Shown here piece after piece: positions 41,676-51,312 of a DNA stretch of 64,000 nucleotides. The stretch spans positions 310,001 through 374,000 of the forward strand of contig NZ_MZGU01000004.1 in the NCBI RefSeq assembly GCF_003111605.1, in the 5' to 3' direction. The position numbers and the translations under genes are program-made. A model generated the notes under the pieces. The model saw only the letters and a program-made list of their open reading frames with translations, was not told the DNA's origin and ran no database searches. Origin of the DNA: Methanobrevibacter woesei (GTDB taxonomy: Archaea; Methanobacteriota; Methanobacteria; Methanobacteriales; Methanobacteriaceae). Numbering within the stretch: the stretch's first letter is position 1; every line of letters begins with the position of its first letter.

Positions 41676-42581
41676 TTATTTATTAATTTCTTGTCTATGA
41701 TCATATTCCAATCCATAAGGACAAGCATGCACAGTAACTGATTTTACAATATCAACATCATTTAATATGTTTTCTTGGACAATGTGAGCTATTTTATGTG
41801 AATCATCTAAAGACATGTTAGGATCTAACTCAATATGTAAACTAGCTATTGCATAAGCTCCTAAATAATCGATTTGAACATTGTGGGCTCCATAAACTTC
41901 TTTTGTGTTAGTTGCTACCTTTTCTATTTTTTCATATAAATCAGGAGTTGGAATTTTTCCCATAATAATATTAAGGTTATCTCTTCCAACGGAATAAGCT
42001 GTTTTAAGAATCATAATTCCAATAAACAATCCTATTATTGAATCTAAAATTGGAAAACCAGCACTAGAAATAACAATTCCAATTAAAATTGCAATAGATG
42101 AAAATACATCAACTCTTTGATGTTGACCATCTGCGATAATAGCTGGACTATTTATTTTTTTACCAAGTGAGATAAGGTAACTGCTTACTGCAGAATTTAT
42201 GATGATTCCAATAACTGCCATTATTGCAGCAATAGAGTCAGGGCTTGTAATAACAGAATGGTTAACAATTTTATCAAGAGCCCCAGTTATAATTTCGTAT
42301 CCAACCATTGTTAAAAAAATAACTATTATGAGGCCTGAAATAGCTTCTGCACGTCCATGACCTAATGGGTGTTCTTTATCTGCAGGTTTTTGACCTATTC
42401 TAAATCCCGCATAAGCTATAATTGTTGTTGCAATGTCTGAAAGGGTATGTGCTCCTTCAGATATTAATGCATAACTTCCAGATATTACTCCAATAGTTAT
42501 GTTAAAAATAGTTAAAAAAGTATTGGCACATACACCTACAATTGCTGCTTTATTACCTTCTTTACCCCTCACTTCATCCAT
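41676..42581 (-). CDS. Cation diffusion facilitator (CDF) transporter
   Basis: CDF proteins export Zn2+, Fe2+ or Mn2+ in exchange for protons. The 301-residue protein has six membrane spans and the metal-site motifs EGAHTLSD and DGQHQRVD in spans II and V, with HPLGHGRAE in the cytosolic loop, and a C-terminal ferredoxin-like domain (VQIDYLGAYAIASLHIELDP). GAGGTATAAATA is the ribosome binding site and overlaps the end of the aminotransferase gene. Confidence 0.92.
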   Translation of the reverse strand: MDEVRGKEGNKAAIVGVCANTFLTIFNITIGVISGSYALISEGAHTLSDIATTIIAYAGFRIGQKPADKEHPLGHGRAEAISGLIIVIFLTMVGYEIITGALDKIVNHSVITSPDSIAAIMAVIGIIINSAVSSYLISLGKKINSPAIIADGQHQRVDVFSSIAILIGIVISSAGFPILDSIIGLFIGIMILKTAYSVGRDNLNIIMGKIPTPDLYEKIEKVATNTKEVYGAHNVQIDYLGAYAIASLHIELDPNMSLDDSHKIAHIVQENILNDVDIVKSVTVHACPYGLEYDHRQEINK

Positions 42582-42584
42582 TAT

Positions 42585-43694
42585 TTATACCTCTTCTAAG
42601 ATATCCATTGCCTTAGCTATATTTTCATAGGAGTTAGCATAAGACATTCTAATGTGTTTTTCACCATTTGCTCCAAATGGAAGTCCAGGTACAGTTATAA
42701 CTCCTGCTTCTGCTGCTTTTGATACAAATTCCATTGGGTTTTCAACTTCTGGATAAACATAAAAAGCACCCTCTGGTTTTGAACAGGTGTAACCCATTTC
42801 TTTTAAACGTTTAACAATAAGATTTCTTCTTTTTTCAAATTCTTTTACCATATTGTTTACAGAATCTTGAGGTCCTCTTAATGCTTCTAAAGCACCCATT
42901 TGTCCAATTGAATTAGCACATGCAGTACAATATTGATGTATTTTTAAAAGTTCTTCATTGAATCTTTCACTGGCATTTATATAACCAATTCTAATACCAG
43001 TCATAGCATATGCCTTTGAAAATCCATTGAGAGTAATTACATTATCACTGAATGCACCTGGGGAATAATGTTTTTTTCCATATATTATTTTTTCATAGAT
43101 TTCATCAGAAATTACTAGAAAATCATAATCTTCAGCTAGTTCAGCTATTCCTTTTATATCTTCTTTATCCATAACTGCACCAGTAGGATTGCATGGTGAA
43201 TTTAAGATTATTGCTTTTGTTTTGTCAGTGATTTTTTCTTGAACATCTTCTACTTTTAATTTTAAATCATTTTCCATTTTACAGTCTACAGCTACAGTTT
43301 TTGATTCACAAAGGTCGATACATGCAGGATAAGATAAGAAACTTGGATCTGGAAGTAATATTTCATCTCCTTTATCAAAAAAGGCTTGGGCACACATGTA
43401 TATTGCTTCACTACCACCTGTTGTAACAATAATATTATTTATATTGGTGTCAATATTGTTATCCTTCTTAAGTTTTTTAACAATTTCTTCTCTTAATTCT
43501 TCATATCCTTTGTTTGGAGTATAATGACTATAATTATTTTCAATAGCATTATTCATTGCTCTTTTAATATTTTCTGGAATATCAAAATCAGGTTCACCAA
43601 TACCTAAATTTATAGCATTTGGATTAGTTACTTCAAACATTTTTCTTATTTGTGATAATTCAACTTTTTTTGTTCTCATAGCTGGACTTAACAT
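42585..43694 (-). CDS. Class I/II pyridoxal-phosphate aminotransferase (AspC-like)
   Basis: The 369-residue protein is a fold-type I aminotransferase. Conserved parts are NLGIGEPDFDIPENI, TTGGSEAIYMCAQAF, NSPCNPTGAVMD, ISDEIYEKIIYG and the lysine region NGFSKAYAMTGIRIGY. Substrate preference (aspartate, aromatic or branched) cannot be fixed. It is co-transcribed with the CDF transporter that follows 3 nt downstream, probably without a functional link. Confidence 0.9.
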   Translation of the reverse strand: MLSPAMRTKKVELSQIRKMFEVTNPNAINLGIGEPDFDIPENIKRAMNNAIENNYSHYTPNKGYEELREEIVKKLKKDNNIDTNINNIIVTTGGSEAIYMCAQAFFDKGDEILLPDPSFLSYPACIDLCESKTVAVDCKMENDLKLKVEDVQEKITDKTKAIILNSPCNPTGAVMDKEDIKGIAELAEDYDFLVISDEIYEKIIYGKKHYSPGAFSDNVITLNGFSKAYAMTGIRIGYINASERFNEELLKIHQYCTACANSIGQMGALEALRGPQDSVNNMVKEFEKRRNLIVKRLKEMGYTCSKPEGAFYVYPEVENPMEFVSKAAEAGVITVPGLPFGANGEKHIRMSYANSYENIAKAMDILEEV

Positions 43695-43845
43695 TTTAAT
43701 TCCTCATTACTATCTTGAACCTTGTAATACATTAAGTTTACTTATTTTAGGTTATATTAAATTTTAAATCATTTAAAAATTAGTTTTTTAGTTTAATCTA
43801 AAATTTTGTCTTTAATAATATAAAAAAATGATATTGGTGATGTAT

Positions 43846-45408
43846 TTAATCATTACAGGCTCCACAATTATAACAAACTCCTTTTTCACACCATGGAGTT
43901 TCTTTTCCACTTTCAATTCGTTTATATTCATTTACTAGAAATTTCTTTTTTATTCCAATATCAATATTTTCCCATGGTAATGGTTTAAGTATATTATAAT
44001 TAGGGAGATATTCTTTCCATTCTTTTATGGTAATGTTTTTAGTTAATGATTTTTCAATAATGTTAGAAACTGTCCTATTTCCACAAGATAATATATATTG
44101 TATCATGCCTTTTTTAGGACTTTCGAACTTTATGTTATATCCTTTCATTTCTTTTTTAAGAAGTCTCATTTTCTTTTTAATATCTTTTAAATTATATTGT
44201 TCCCATTGTAGTGGTGTATGTGGTTTTGGAATTACTGGATTAACACTGAATTTTACAGTATTGTTATTAATATTATATTTAGCAATTTTTTTCATAAACT
44301 CAGATAATTCTTTTATGTCATCTAATGTTTCAGTTGGAAGGCCAATTAAAAAATATAATTTAATGTTAAAATTTAGTTCAAAAGCAGTTTTCACAACTTC
44401 AAATATTTTTTCATCAGGAATATTCTTATTGATTTTGCTTCTTAATTTTGAAATAGATTCTGGAGCTATTGTTAATGTTTTAAGTCCACTTTCTTTTAAC
44501 ATTCTAAGATGAGTTTCATCAATAGATTCAATTCTAAGTGAAGGGGTAGCAATTTGAAAATCTCTTTTTTTAAGTTCTTCAATTAATTCTGTGATATGTG
44601 AATAATCAGAAACTGCTGCACCTATTAAAACAATTTTATTTAGTCCTGTTTTTTCACGGGATATTTCAGCTATTTCAATTAACTTCTTCAGTCCTGTTTC
44701 ACGCATGGGTCTATAAAGATAACTGGACATGCAGAATCTACATCCTCTTGTACATCCTCTAGATACATTTAGCATAATTGAATCTTTAAAAGCAAGTTCA
44801 AATTTTTCTTCATTTGTTTCACTTATTAGTGGGTATGTAACATGATATGCTTCATTCATATCTTCTACAATGGCTATTTTTGCACTATTATTTAATTTAG
44901 GAATATAAACTCCTTGAATATCTGAATATTTAGTTAATTCTTTACTTGGGTTCTGAAGGTAAGTATCTAAAATGGGGTCAATTACTTTTTCACCTTCTCC
45001 AATTACAAATAAATCAATAAAATCAGCCATAGGCATTGGATTTGCAGTAGCGCATGGTCCACCAGCTATTATTAAAGGATCATTATCTCCTCTATCTTTA
45101 CTTCTTAGAGGTATTTCAGAGTCATGTAGCATTTTAACTATATTAAAATAATCCTCTTCATATTGCATTGTAAAACTTATGATATCAAAATCTTTTAATG
45201 GGCTGTTAGTCTCAATAGATCTTGTGTTAGGATAAATTATACGTTCACAGTAGCTATCCTTTCTATCATTAATCATATTATAAAGTATTTCATATCCAAG
45301 TGATGACATAGCGGTTCTATAAATATTAGGATAGCATAATCCTATTCTTAAGTTGATATCTTTAAGATTTTTTTGAATTACATTTTTTTCAAATATCAAT
45401 ATCATCAT
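43846..45408 (-). CDS. B12-binding-type radical SAM protein
   Basis: The 520-residue protein has an N-terminal B12-binding-like region (LRIGLCYPNIYRTAMSSLGY, IAGGPCATANPMPMADFID, VIGEGEKVIDP) followed by a radical SAM core with SRGCTRGCRFC near residue 215-225 and a C-terminal cysteine-rich tail (CEKGVCYNCGACND). It resembles family members of unknown substrate in methanogens. No ribosome binding site precedes the ATG pair at its start, so the mRNA may be leaderless. Confidence 0.82.
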   Translation of the reverse strand: MMILIFEKNVIQKNLKDINLRIGLCYPNIYRTAMSSLGYEILYNMINDRKDSYCERIIYPNTRSIETNSPLKDFDIISFTMQYEEDYFNIVKMLHDSEIPLRSKDRGDNDPLIIAGGPCATANPMPMADFIDLFVIGEGEKVIDPILDTYLQNPSKELTKYSDIQGVYIPKLNNSAKIAIVEDMNEAYHVTYPLISETNEEKFELAFKDSIMLNVSRGCTRGCRFCMSSYLYRPMRETGLKKLIEIAEISREKTGLNKIVLIGAAVSDYSHITELIEELKKRDFQIATPSLRIESIDETHLRMLKESGLKTLTIAPESISKLRSKINKNIPDEKIFEVVKTAFELNFNIKLYFLIGLPTETLDDIKELSEFMKKIAKYNINNNTVKFSVNPVIPKPHTPLQWEQYNLKDIKKKMRLLKKEMKGYNIKFESPKKGMIQYILSCGNRTVSNIIEKSLTKNITIKEWKEYLPNYNILKPLPWENIDIGIKKKFLVNEYKRIESGKETPWCEKGVCYNCGACND

Positions 45409-45857
45409 CTGTGTTATTTATTTGTAAAAATAATGTTTTTATAAGCATTTTTTATTTTTTCTTAATTTCCATTTATTTTTTATATAATAATTTATTTGCC
45501 TTTTATTTCATATTTTAAAGGTTATTTTTTAGTATAAATTAAATATTCCTGCTTAAATAGTTTTAATTATTGTTTAGTTATGTTTTTTTTCTAGATTAGT
45601 GATTTATGTAATTGTCTAATAAATGGTCTATGTTTCATTTATTTTTATCCTTTATTCAGTAATTTTACTTTTATTTTTTCTTTGAATCTGCTTTATAAAT
45701 AAATTTTACCTTTTTTTATTAATATAGTCTTTTTTGGACTGTTTTTTTAAAATTAAAGGCATAAAAACATTTATATATAATTAAAATATAAATTACTCTA
45801 CTCATTATGAATAGATAGTATTAGATATATATTGTATTTTTATTAAAAATTTTCGTA
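45409..45857 (+). promoter_or_regulatory. Long AT-rich region upstream of the surface protein
   Basis: The 449-bp region is made of T runs and A runs with no reading frame worth noting. AGTC and GACT around a T6 run at about 45727-45742 form a weak hairpin followed by T7. CATTTATATATAATTAAAATATA near 45769 is a likely TATA box, which would leave a leader of about 60 nt. No ribosome binding site precedes the ATG at 45858. Confidence 0.4.
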
Positions 45858-48800
45858 ATGAGAAATAGAGGTGGAAATATTTCTTTAAAATATAAAACGT
45901 TTATTGCATCTGTTTTAATTGTGTTCTTTGTTTCATTGGGCGCAGTTTATGCATCAGATGCAGATAATGTTACTATTGATAATTCAAATTTAATTCAAGA
46001 TGACTCTATGTTATCTTCATATAATTTAGAAGTTTCTAGTAATAATTCTATCTCAGAAAATAATTTAATTAGTTCTCATAATGATAATTTAATTGAGAAT
46101 TCTTCTAGTTCTAGTGAAAGCTATGATGAGAATATTAATAATGATAATTCTAGTTATGTAGAGGAGGATTATCCTATTAATGTAGAAGATGCTCAAAATA
46201 CACAAATTATTTCTGAGGATACAAACTCTACAAACAATGATTTAAATTCTACTAATCAAACTTATTTTGATTCAGAAAATCTTATATTATATTATAAGAA
46301 TGGTACACAATGGATTATAACTTTATATGATAATAATGGTAATCCACTAGCTAATCAAAATGTTTCTTTTATTATAAATGGTGGGATTTATTATCGTGTT
46401 ACTGATGAATTTGGTAATGCTTATTTGAATATTAATTTAAACCCAGGTAATTATTCAATTACTTCAATTTTTAATGGTAATGAATTCTATGCTGGTACAA
46501 ATATAACTAATAATATTACTGTACTTCCTACTATTTCTGGTAGTGATGTTGTTAAGTATTATAAGAATGGTACTCAGTATTATGCTGTTGCTTTGGATGG
46601 TAATGGTAATCCTTTAGTTGGTGTTGATATTACTTTTAATATTAATGGTGTTATGTATACTAGGGTTACTAATGAAGAGGGTATAGCTATGCTTAGTATT
46701 AATTTAAATCCGGGTAATTACATTATTACTGCTATTCATCCAAATGGTTTAATGATTTCTAATAATGTTACTGTACTTCCTACTATTTCTGGTAGTGATG
46801 TTGTTAAGTATTATAAGAATGGTACTCAGTATTATGCTGTTGCTTTGGATGGTAATGGTAATCCTTTAGTTGGTGTTAATGTTACTTTTAATATTAATGG
46901 TGTTATGTATACTAGGGTTACTAATGAAGAGGGTATAGCTATGCTTAGTATTAATTTAAATCCGGGTAATTACATTATTACTGCTATTCATCCAAATGGT
47001 TTAATGATTTCTAATAATATTACTGTACTTTCCACAGTTATGGGTGAAGATATTATTAAAGAGTATAGAAATGGTACTCAGTATTATGCTGTTGCTTTGG
47101 ATGGTAATGGTAATCCTTTAGTTGGTGTTAATGTTACTTTTAATATTAATGGTGTTATGTATACTATGGTTACTAATGAAGAAGGTATAGCTAAACTTAA
47201 TATTAATTTAGATCCAGGTAATTATATTATCACTGTTATTCATCCAAATGGACAAATGATATCAAATAATATTGTAATTATTCCTGCAAATATTGTTATT
47301 ACTTCTAATACAACTATTCTTGTGGGAAATGACAAAAAATATACTGTTACTCTAAAAACTGTAGGAGGTTCTCCTGTATCTTCAGCAGAAGTTTATTTCT
47401 ACATAAATAATAATAGATATGTAGTTGTAACTAATGAGTTAGGTGAAGCAACTTTGGATCTTTCTAGTTTGCCTTTAGGTGAATACACTATTGAAATTGT
47501 ATTTGCTGGTGATTATAGATTTAATTCTGCAAATGCTTCAGATAACCTTCTTTTAATTAATTCTACCACTATTTTAGATGGTGAAGATATTGTTATTGAA
47601 TATCAAGATGGTTCAACTTTTGATGTTTATTTAACTGATTTGGAGGGTAATCCGTTAGTTGGTGAAACTATTATATTCCAAATTAACGGTGTAACTTATA
47701 AAGTGGTTACTGATGAAAATGGTAAAGCAAGTTTTGATTGTAGAAATTTGACTCCAGGTATATACAATATTACTTATTCCTATTCAACAAAAGGACAACC
47801 TGATTATAATAATCTTTCAAGCACCATTACTGTCACTAAACAAACTGTTGACATCTCTGGTGATGATATTGTTCTTTTACCTGGTGATGGTTCTTACTTT
47901 GAGGTTTTAGTAACTTCTAAAGATGGAACTCCTTTAAGTAATGTTGCTGTTGATATTATTATTAATGGTGTTACTTATTCAAGGTATACTGATGAAAATG
48001 GTATTGCAAGATTGCAGATTAATCTTGGTATTGGTTATTATGATGTATACTATGCTGTAACTGATGATTTATATTCAGCTAATAACGGTTCTAATAAGAT
48101 ATTAGTTAATGGATCCATTATGACATCTAATGAGACATCTGTCAATTTTGGTTCTGATAGTTACTTTACTGTTAAAATAACTGATGCTTATGGAAGACCT
48201 ATTGTTGGTGCTACTATTCGTTTCGTTATTAGCAATGGTGAAACCTTATATGCAGTTACTGATGAAAATGGTATTGCTAGGATTAGTTTAAGTGACTTAC
48301 CTATTGGAGATTATAATATATCATATTTCTATGATGTTGAAAATGCTTTTAAACAAAGTGGTATGAATTCTGTTCATGTTGTAGGTTCAATTTCTATTGA
48401 TGATATGATTTCTGCAGCTGAAACTGTTAAAGAGTACATTGAAAATAATCATGCACTACCTGAAACTGTTGTTGTAGGTTCTTTTACTTATACCATGTCT
48501 GAATTTTTATATTTACTTGCAGTAGCTACTATTAATATGGATCAGGGTAATTTTGATAATATTTTTGCTATTGATGTGGACAGTCCAGATAGTCCTGTAA
48601 GTTCCGGTTCTCTTGGAAACTTATATGATTATGCATCTGTTGCTCAGGCTATTGTTGATTTTATTAATCAAAATGGTAAAGCTCCAAATTCCATTAACTC
48701 TAACTTAGGGGATATTGGTTATGAAAATTTAATCTATGCCTTTGCTAGAGTAGTGGCTTACTATGGTAATAATGGAGTAATGCCAAATTATGTTGCAATT

Positions 48801-49316
48801 AAATCAGTCAGTACAATTGATGTTCCAGATAGTCCATTAAATAGTCCAAATACTATTACTAATTTAGATCCATACAAAGGTGCTACAACAAATTGTCAGG
48901 TAAATGATCCTGCAATTCAAAGTCTTGCTCAAAGTCTTACTGAAGGTATTACTGGTGAACTTGAAAAAGCAACTGCAATCTATAATTATGTTAGGGATAA
49001 CATTAGGTATGCAACATATTGGGATACTGCTTATGGTGCAAAAGGTACTTTAGATAGAAAAATAGGAAACTGTTGTGATCAAGCTCACTTACTTTCAGCT
49101 CTTCTTAGAGCTTCTGGATTTGCTACTAGATATGTTCATGGAGTATGTTCATTTACTAGTGGTAGTACCTATGGACATGTTTGGGTTCAAGTATTAATTG
49201 GTGACACATGGGTTGTTGCAGATCCTACTAGTTCTAGAAACAGTCTTGGAGATGTAAATAATTGGAATAATTATGGATACACTTTGAATGGTTATTATGC
49301 TACTTTACCATTCTAA
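45858..49316 (+). CDS. Secreted adhesin-like protein with Ig-like repeats, pseudomurein-binding repeats and transglutaminase/C71-like domain
   Basis: The 1152-residue protein starts with a signal peptide (FIASVLIVFFVSLGAVYA) and an Asn/Ser-rich segment. Residues about 140-840 hold roughly eight Ig-like (Big_1-type) repeats, three of them almost identical. Residues about 844-1000 hold two pseudomurein-binding repeats (MISAAETVKEYIENNHALPE and ASVAQAIVDFINQNGKAP). Residues about 1004-1152 form a transglutaminase-like cysteine peptidase domain with Cys1072 (in GNCCDQAHLL), His1107 (YGHVWVQV) and Asp1122 (VADPTS), as in the pseudomurein endoisopeptidases. It is expected to sit on the wall and may cut or remodel pseudomurein. 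GAGGTGG lies after the ATG, leaving the start uncertain. Confidence 0.85.
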   Translation: MRNRGGNISLKYKTFIASVLIVFFVSLGAVYASDADNVTIDNSNLIQDDSMLSSYNLEVSSNNSISENNLISSHNDNLIENSSSSSESYDENINNDNSSYVEEDYPINVEDAQNTQIISEDTNSTNNDLNSTNQTYFDSENLILYYKNGTQWIITLYDNNGNPLANQNVSFIINGGIYYRVTDEFGNAYLNINLNPGNYSITSIFNGNEFYAGTNITNNITVLPTISGSDVVKYYKNGTQYYAVALDGNGNPLVGVDITFNINGVMYTRVTNEEGIAMLSINLNPGNYIITAIHPNGLMISNNVTVLPTISGSDVVKYYKNGTQYYAVALDGNGNPLVGVNVTFNINGVMYTRVTNEEGIAMLSINLNPGNYIITAIHPNGLMISNNITVLSTVMGEDIIKEYRNGTQYYAVALDGNGNPLVGVNVTFNINGVMYTMVTNEEGIAKLNINLDPGNYIITVIHPNGQMISNNIVIIPANIVITSNTTILVGNDKKYTVTLKTVGGSPVSSAEVYFYINNNRYVVVTNELGEATLDLSSLPLGEYTIEIVFAGDYRFNSANASDNLLLINSTTILDGEDIVIEYQDGSTFDVYLTDLEGNPLVGETIIFQINGVTYKVVTDENGKASFDCRNLTPGIYNITYSYSTKGQPDYNNLSSTITVTKQTVDISGDDIVLLPGDGSYFEVLVTSKDGTPLSNVAVDIIINGVTYSRYTDENGIARLQINLGIGYYDVYYAVTDDLYSANNGSNKILVNGSIMTSNETSVNFGSDSYFTVKITDAYGRPIVGATIRFVISNGETLYAVTDENGIARISLSDLPIGDYNISYFYDVENAFKQSGMNSVHVVGSISIDDMISAAETVKEYIENNHALPETVVVGSFTYTMSEFLYLLAVATINMDQGNFDNIFAIDVDSPDSPVSSGSLGNLYDYASVAQAIVDFINQNGKAPNSINSNLGDIGYENLIYAFARVVAYYGNNGVMPNYVAIKSVSTIDVPDSPLNSPNTITNLDPYKGATTNCQVNDPAIQSLAQSLTEGITGELEKATAIYNYVRDNIRYATYWDTAYGAKGTLDRKIGNCCDQAHLLSALLRASGFATRYVHGVCSFTSGSTYGHVWVQVLIGDTWVVADPTSSRNSLGDVNNWNNYGYTLNGYYATLPF
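46521..47276 (+). repeat. Three tandem 252-bp repeats inside the surface-protein gene
   Basis: Units begin at 46521, 46773 and 47025, each 84 codons long. The first two are nearly identical at DNA level (they differ at a handful of bases, e.g. GATATTACT against AATGTTACT); the third diverges at both ends. A diverged unit precedes them. Such perfect tandem copies can expand or contract by recombination. Confidence 0.85.
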
Positions 49317-49425
49317 TTATTCCTTTTATTTTTCTTTTTTTTCTTTTTTTAATATAACATATTTATTTTTATAATAGTTTTAACATAGTATCTATTAAGG
49401 AAACTAGTTAAGGACGACTATTATT

Positions 49426-49884
49426 ATGAATACTAAAAAATATAAGAAGGTTGCCGTTGGGGGCACTTTTGATAAATTTCATGATGGTCATAAAAAACTT
49501 TTAGAAACTGCTTTTGAGATTGGTAATGAAATTGAGATTGGAGTTACTTCTAATGAGTTTGGTGGCCGTAAAGGAGATATTGATTCTTGTAAAGAAAGAA
49601 TGGCTAATTTAAAATCTTTTTTTAATGATAAATCTAATTTTTCCGTAACTCCTTTAAATGATCCTTATGGTACAACTGTATTTGATGAGGAATTTGATGC
49701 AATTGTTGTTAGTGAAGAAACTAAACCAACAGCTATTGAAATTAATGAAATAAGAAAAAATAAAGGGATGTTACCATTAGATATCATCGTTGTTCACTTT
49801 GTTTTAGCAGAAGATGGGGTTCCTATATCTTCTACTAGGATTAGGTGTGGTGAAATAAATAAAAAAGGAAATATATTAAAGTAA
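49426..49884 (+). CDS. coaD: Phosphopantetheine adenylyltransferase, archaeal type
   Basis: The enzyme makes dephospho-CoA from 4'-phosphopantetheine and ATP. The 152-residue protein starts with the nucleotidyltransferase motif VAVGGTFDKFHDGHKKLL (TxFxxxHxGH class) and ends with VPISSTRIRCGEI, the SSTxIR motif. AGGA in TTAAGGACGAC may serve the ATG. The ferredoxin gene begins 32 nt after its stop. Confidence 0.92.
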   Translation: MNTKKYKKVAVGGTFDKFHDGHKKLLETAFEIGNEIEIGVTSNEFGGRKGDIDSCKERMANLKSFFNDKSNFSVTPLNDPYGTTVFDEEFDAIVVSEETKPTAIEINEIRKNKGMLPLDIIVVHFVLAEDGVPISSTRIRCGEINKKGNILK

Positions 49885-49916
49885 TGAATGTAAATATTAT
49901 AATTGGAGGTAGTTAT

Positions 49917-50108
49917 ATGGCAGTAAAAATCGACGCTGATAAATGTGGTCATATCGAAAATTGTCCTGTACAAGGATTATGTGTTAAATTATGTGAACAA
50001 GGTGCATTGGTTGAAGAAGATAATGATGTAAAGATTATTCCTGAAAAATGTGATGATTGTGATCTTTGCATTCAAAATTGTCCTAATCAAGCAATAAGCA
50101 GAGCATAG
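49917..50108 (+). CDS. Small ferredoxin-like protein (63 aa)
   Basis: The protein carries [17 protein letters not shown] and [16 protein letters not shown], an irregular and a regular 4Fe-4S motif. The start at 49917 is fixed by GGAGGT at good spacing; the longer frame from 49884 would overlap coaD. It precedes the polyferredoxin gene by 10 nt. Such pairs occur with formylmethanofuran dehydrogenase, where they pass electrons to the catalytic subunit; no other fwd gene is in the window. Confidence 0.8.
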   Translation: MAVKIDADKCGHIENCPVQGLCVKLCEQGALVEEDNDVKIIPEKCDDCDLCIQNCPNQAISRA

Positions 50109-50118
50109 GTGTTGTAAC

Positions 50119-51114
50119 ATGTTTACCGTCGAAAGAACTGGGGATGAAGCTCGTGTTCTAACTTATAAAGACGATAACTGTGTTGCTTGTGGTATTTGTA
50201 CTAATGTATGTCCTACAACTTCCTTAAGATTAGGTCCAGTTGTTCCAATAGCTCGTGGCCTTATTGAAATGGATTATCTTTCAGTTAATTCAAATACCTG
50301 TGTTTTATGCGGTTTATGTTCAATTGCATGCCCATTTGATTCATTGTCTCTTACTCTTGATGGGGAAGAAATTAAAGAGTTGGAAAACTATCCTAAATGG
50401 GATGTTGAATCTTCTATTAATGAAGAGGAATGTATGTTCTGTGGTAGATGCTACTCTGCATGTCCAAATGATGCAATTCTTTATGAAAGAAGTCTTCCCA
50501 ATAGGAATAATCTTGTAAGGGGAGAAATTTCTATTAATGAAGATGATTGTATTTATTGTGGCTTTTGTGATGATATTTGTCCAGCTGGTGCTATTTCAGT
50601 AGATGCAGATATTAAAGGAGATAACTACAGTATTAAATTAGATGAATCTAAATGTGTTTATTGTAAATTATGTGCTAAAGTTTGTCCTGAAGAAGCTATT
50701 AAAGCTGTATGTACCATCTGTATGGAAGCAGATAACATTAAAATTCCTTCAATTAAAGGGAATGTCTTCATTGTTGGAGATGACTGTGTATATTGTTCAT
50801 GGTGTAAAGAAATTTGTCCTGTGGATGCTGTTACTATTACAAAACCATTTGAAGGTTCTCTTTCTTTAGTTGAAACTGATGAAGCTCAATGTAAAGGGGA
50901 CTCCTGTCATGCTTGTCAAGATGTTTGTCCTTGTAATGCTGTTGCTATTGAAGATAATAAATCAGTTACCAATTCAACTTTCTGTAATCTATGTGGTGCA
51001 TGTGTAACTGCATGTCCTCAAAATATAAGAGAATTAAAAAGAACTTCAATGAAGTTAACTAATATTAATTCTGAAGCTTGGAAAGATTCTTTAAACAATT
51101 TAATTGGAAAATAA
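50119..51114 (+). CDS. Polyferredoxin with eight 4Fe-4S motifs, FwdF-like
   Basis: The 331-residue protein has seven regular CxxCxxCxxxCP motifs ([84 protein letters not shown]) and one irregular ([14 protein letters not shown]). The number and length fit FwdF, the electron-wire subunit of formylmethanofuran dehydrogenase, which carries out the first step of CO2 reduction. It could also be a relative serving another oxidoreductase. It is co-transcribed with the 63-residue ferredoxin. Confidence 0.8.
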   Translation: MFTVERTGDEARVLTYKDDNCVACGICTNVCPTTSLRLGPVVPIARGLIEMDYLSVNSNTCVLCGLCSIACPFDSLSLTLDGEEIKELENYPKWDVESSINEEECMFCGRCYSACPNDAILYERSLPNRNNLVRGEISINEDDCIYCGFCDDICPAGAISVDADIKGDNYSIKLDESKCVYCKLCAKVCPEEAIKAVCTICMEADNIKIPSIKGNVFIVGDDCVYCSWCKEICPVDAVTITKPFEGSLSLVETDEAQCKGDSCHACQDVCPCNAVAIEDNKSVTNSTFCNLCGACVTACPQNIRELKRTSMKLTNINSEAWKDSLNNLIGK

Positions 51115-51118
51115 GTTA

Positions 51119-51146
51119 AAATCAAGGAATTTTTACTCCTTGATTT
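51119..51146. terminator. Perfect 10-bp hairpin, possibly bidirectional terminator
   Basis: AAATCAAGGA and TCCTTGATTT pair perfectly around an 8-nt loop, followed by a TATATTTTATTT tail. It ends inside the stop codon of the convergent pilin-like gene, so it may serve both strands. Confidence 0.75.
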
Positions 51147-51312
51147 ATATTTTATTTATAATGAAATTTCTTTCTTTTTTTAATACTTTTTTTAAATTTT
51201 CATGTACTGTTTCTTGAATGGTCGCTATATAATTTCCTACTAGTAGTATAATTATTAAGAGGCCACCGATTATAAGTATTAATTCTGCACTTCCTTGTCC
51301 GGAATTATCCAT
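51145..51312 (-). CDS. Small class III signal peptide (type IV pilin-like) protein, 55 aa
   Basis: The 55-residue frame begins [20 protein letters not shown] and continues with a hydrophobic helix and a charged tail (ENLKKVLKKERNF). The short leader ending in G with the mature end QGSAE is the class III prepilin signal processed by EppA-type peptidase. Its ATG shares one base with the stop of the upstream pilin-like gene (TAATG), so the two are coupled. Confidence 0.75.
   Translation of the reverse strand: MDNSGQGSAELILIIGGLLIIILLVGNYIATIQETVHENLKKVLKKERNFIINKI

Noticed and set aside
44027-44512. A 161-codon plus-strand frame inside the radical SAM gene
   Set aside because: Hydrophobic shadow frame opposite Lys/Asn/Ile-rich coding sequence, without start signals.
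46260-48400. Possible CRISPR array or satellite because of strong repetition
   Set aside because: The repeats are in frame, 252 bp long, and encode Ig-like domains; there are no short repeats with unique spacers anywhere in the window.
50255-50869. Two open frames out of phase inside the polyferredoxin gene
   Set aside because: They arise from the repeated cysteine motifs in a shifted frame; the main frame has eight coherent cluster motifs.
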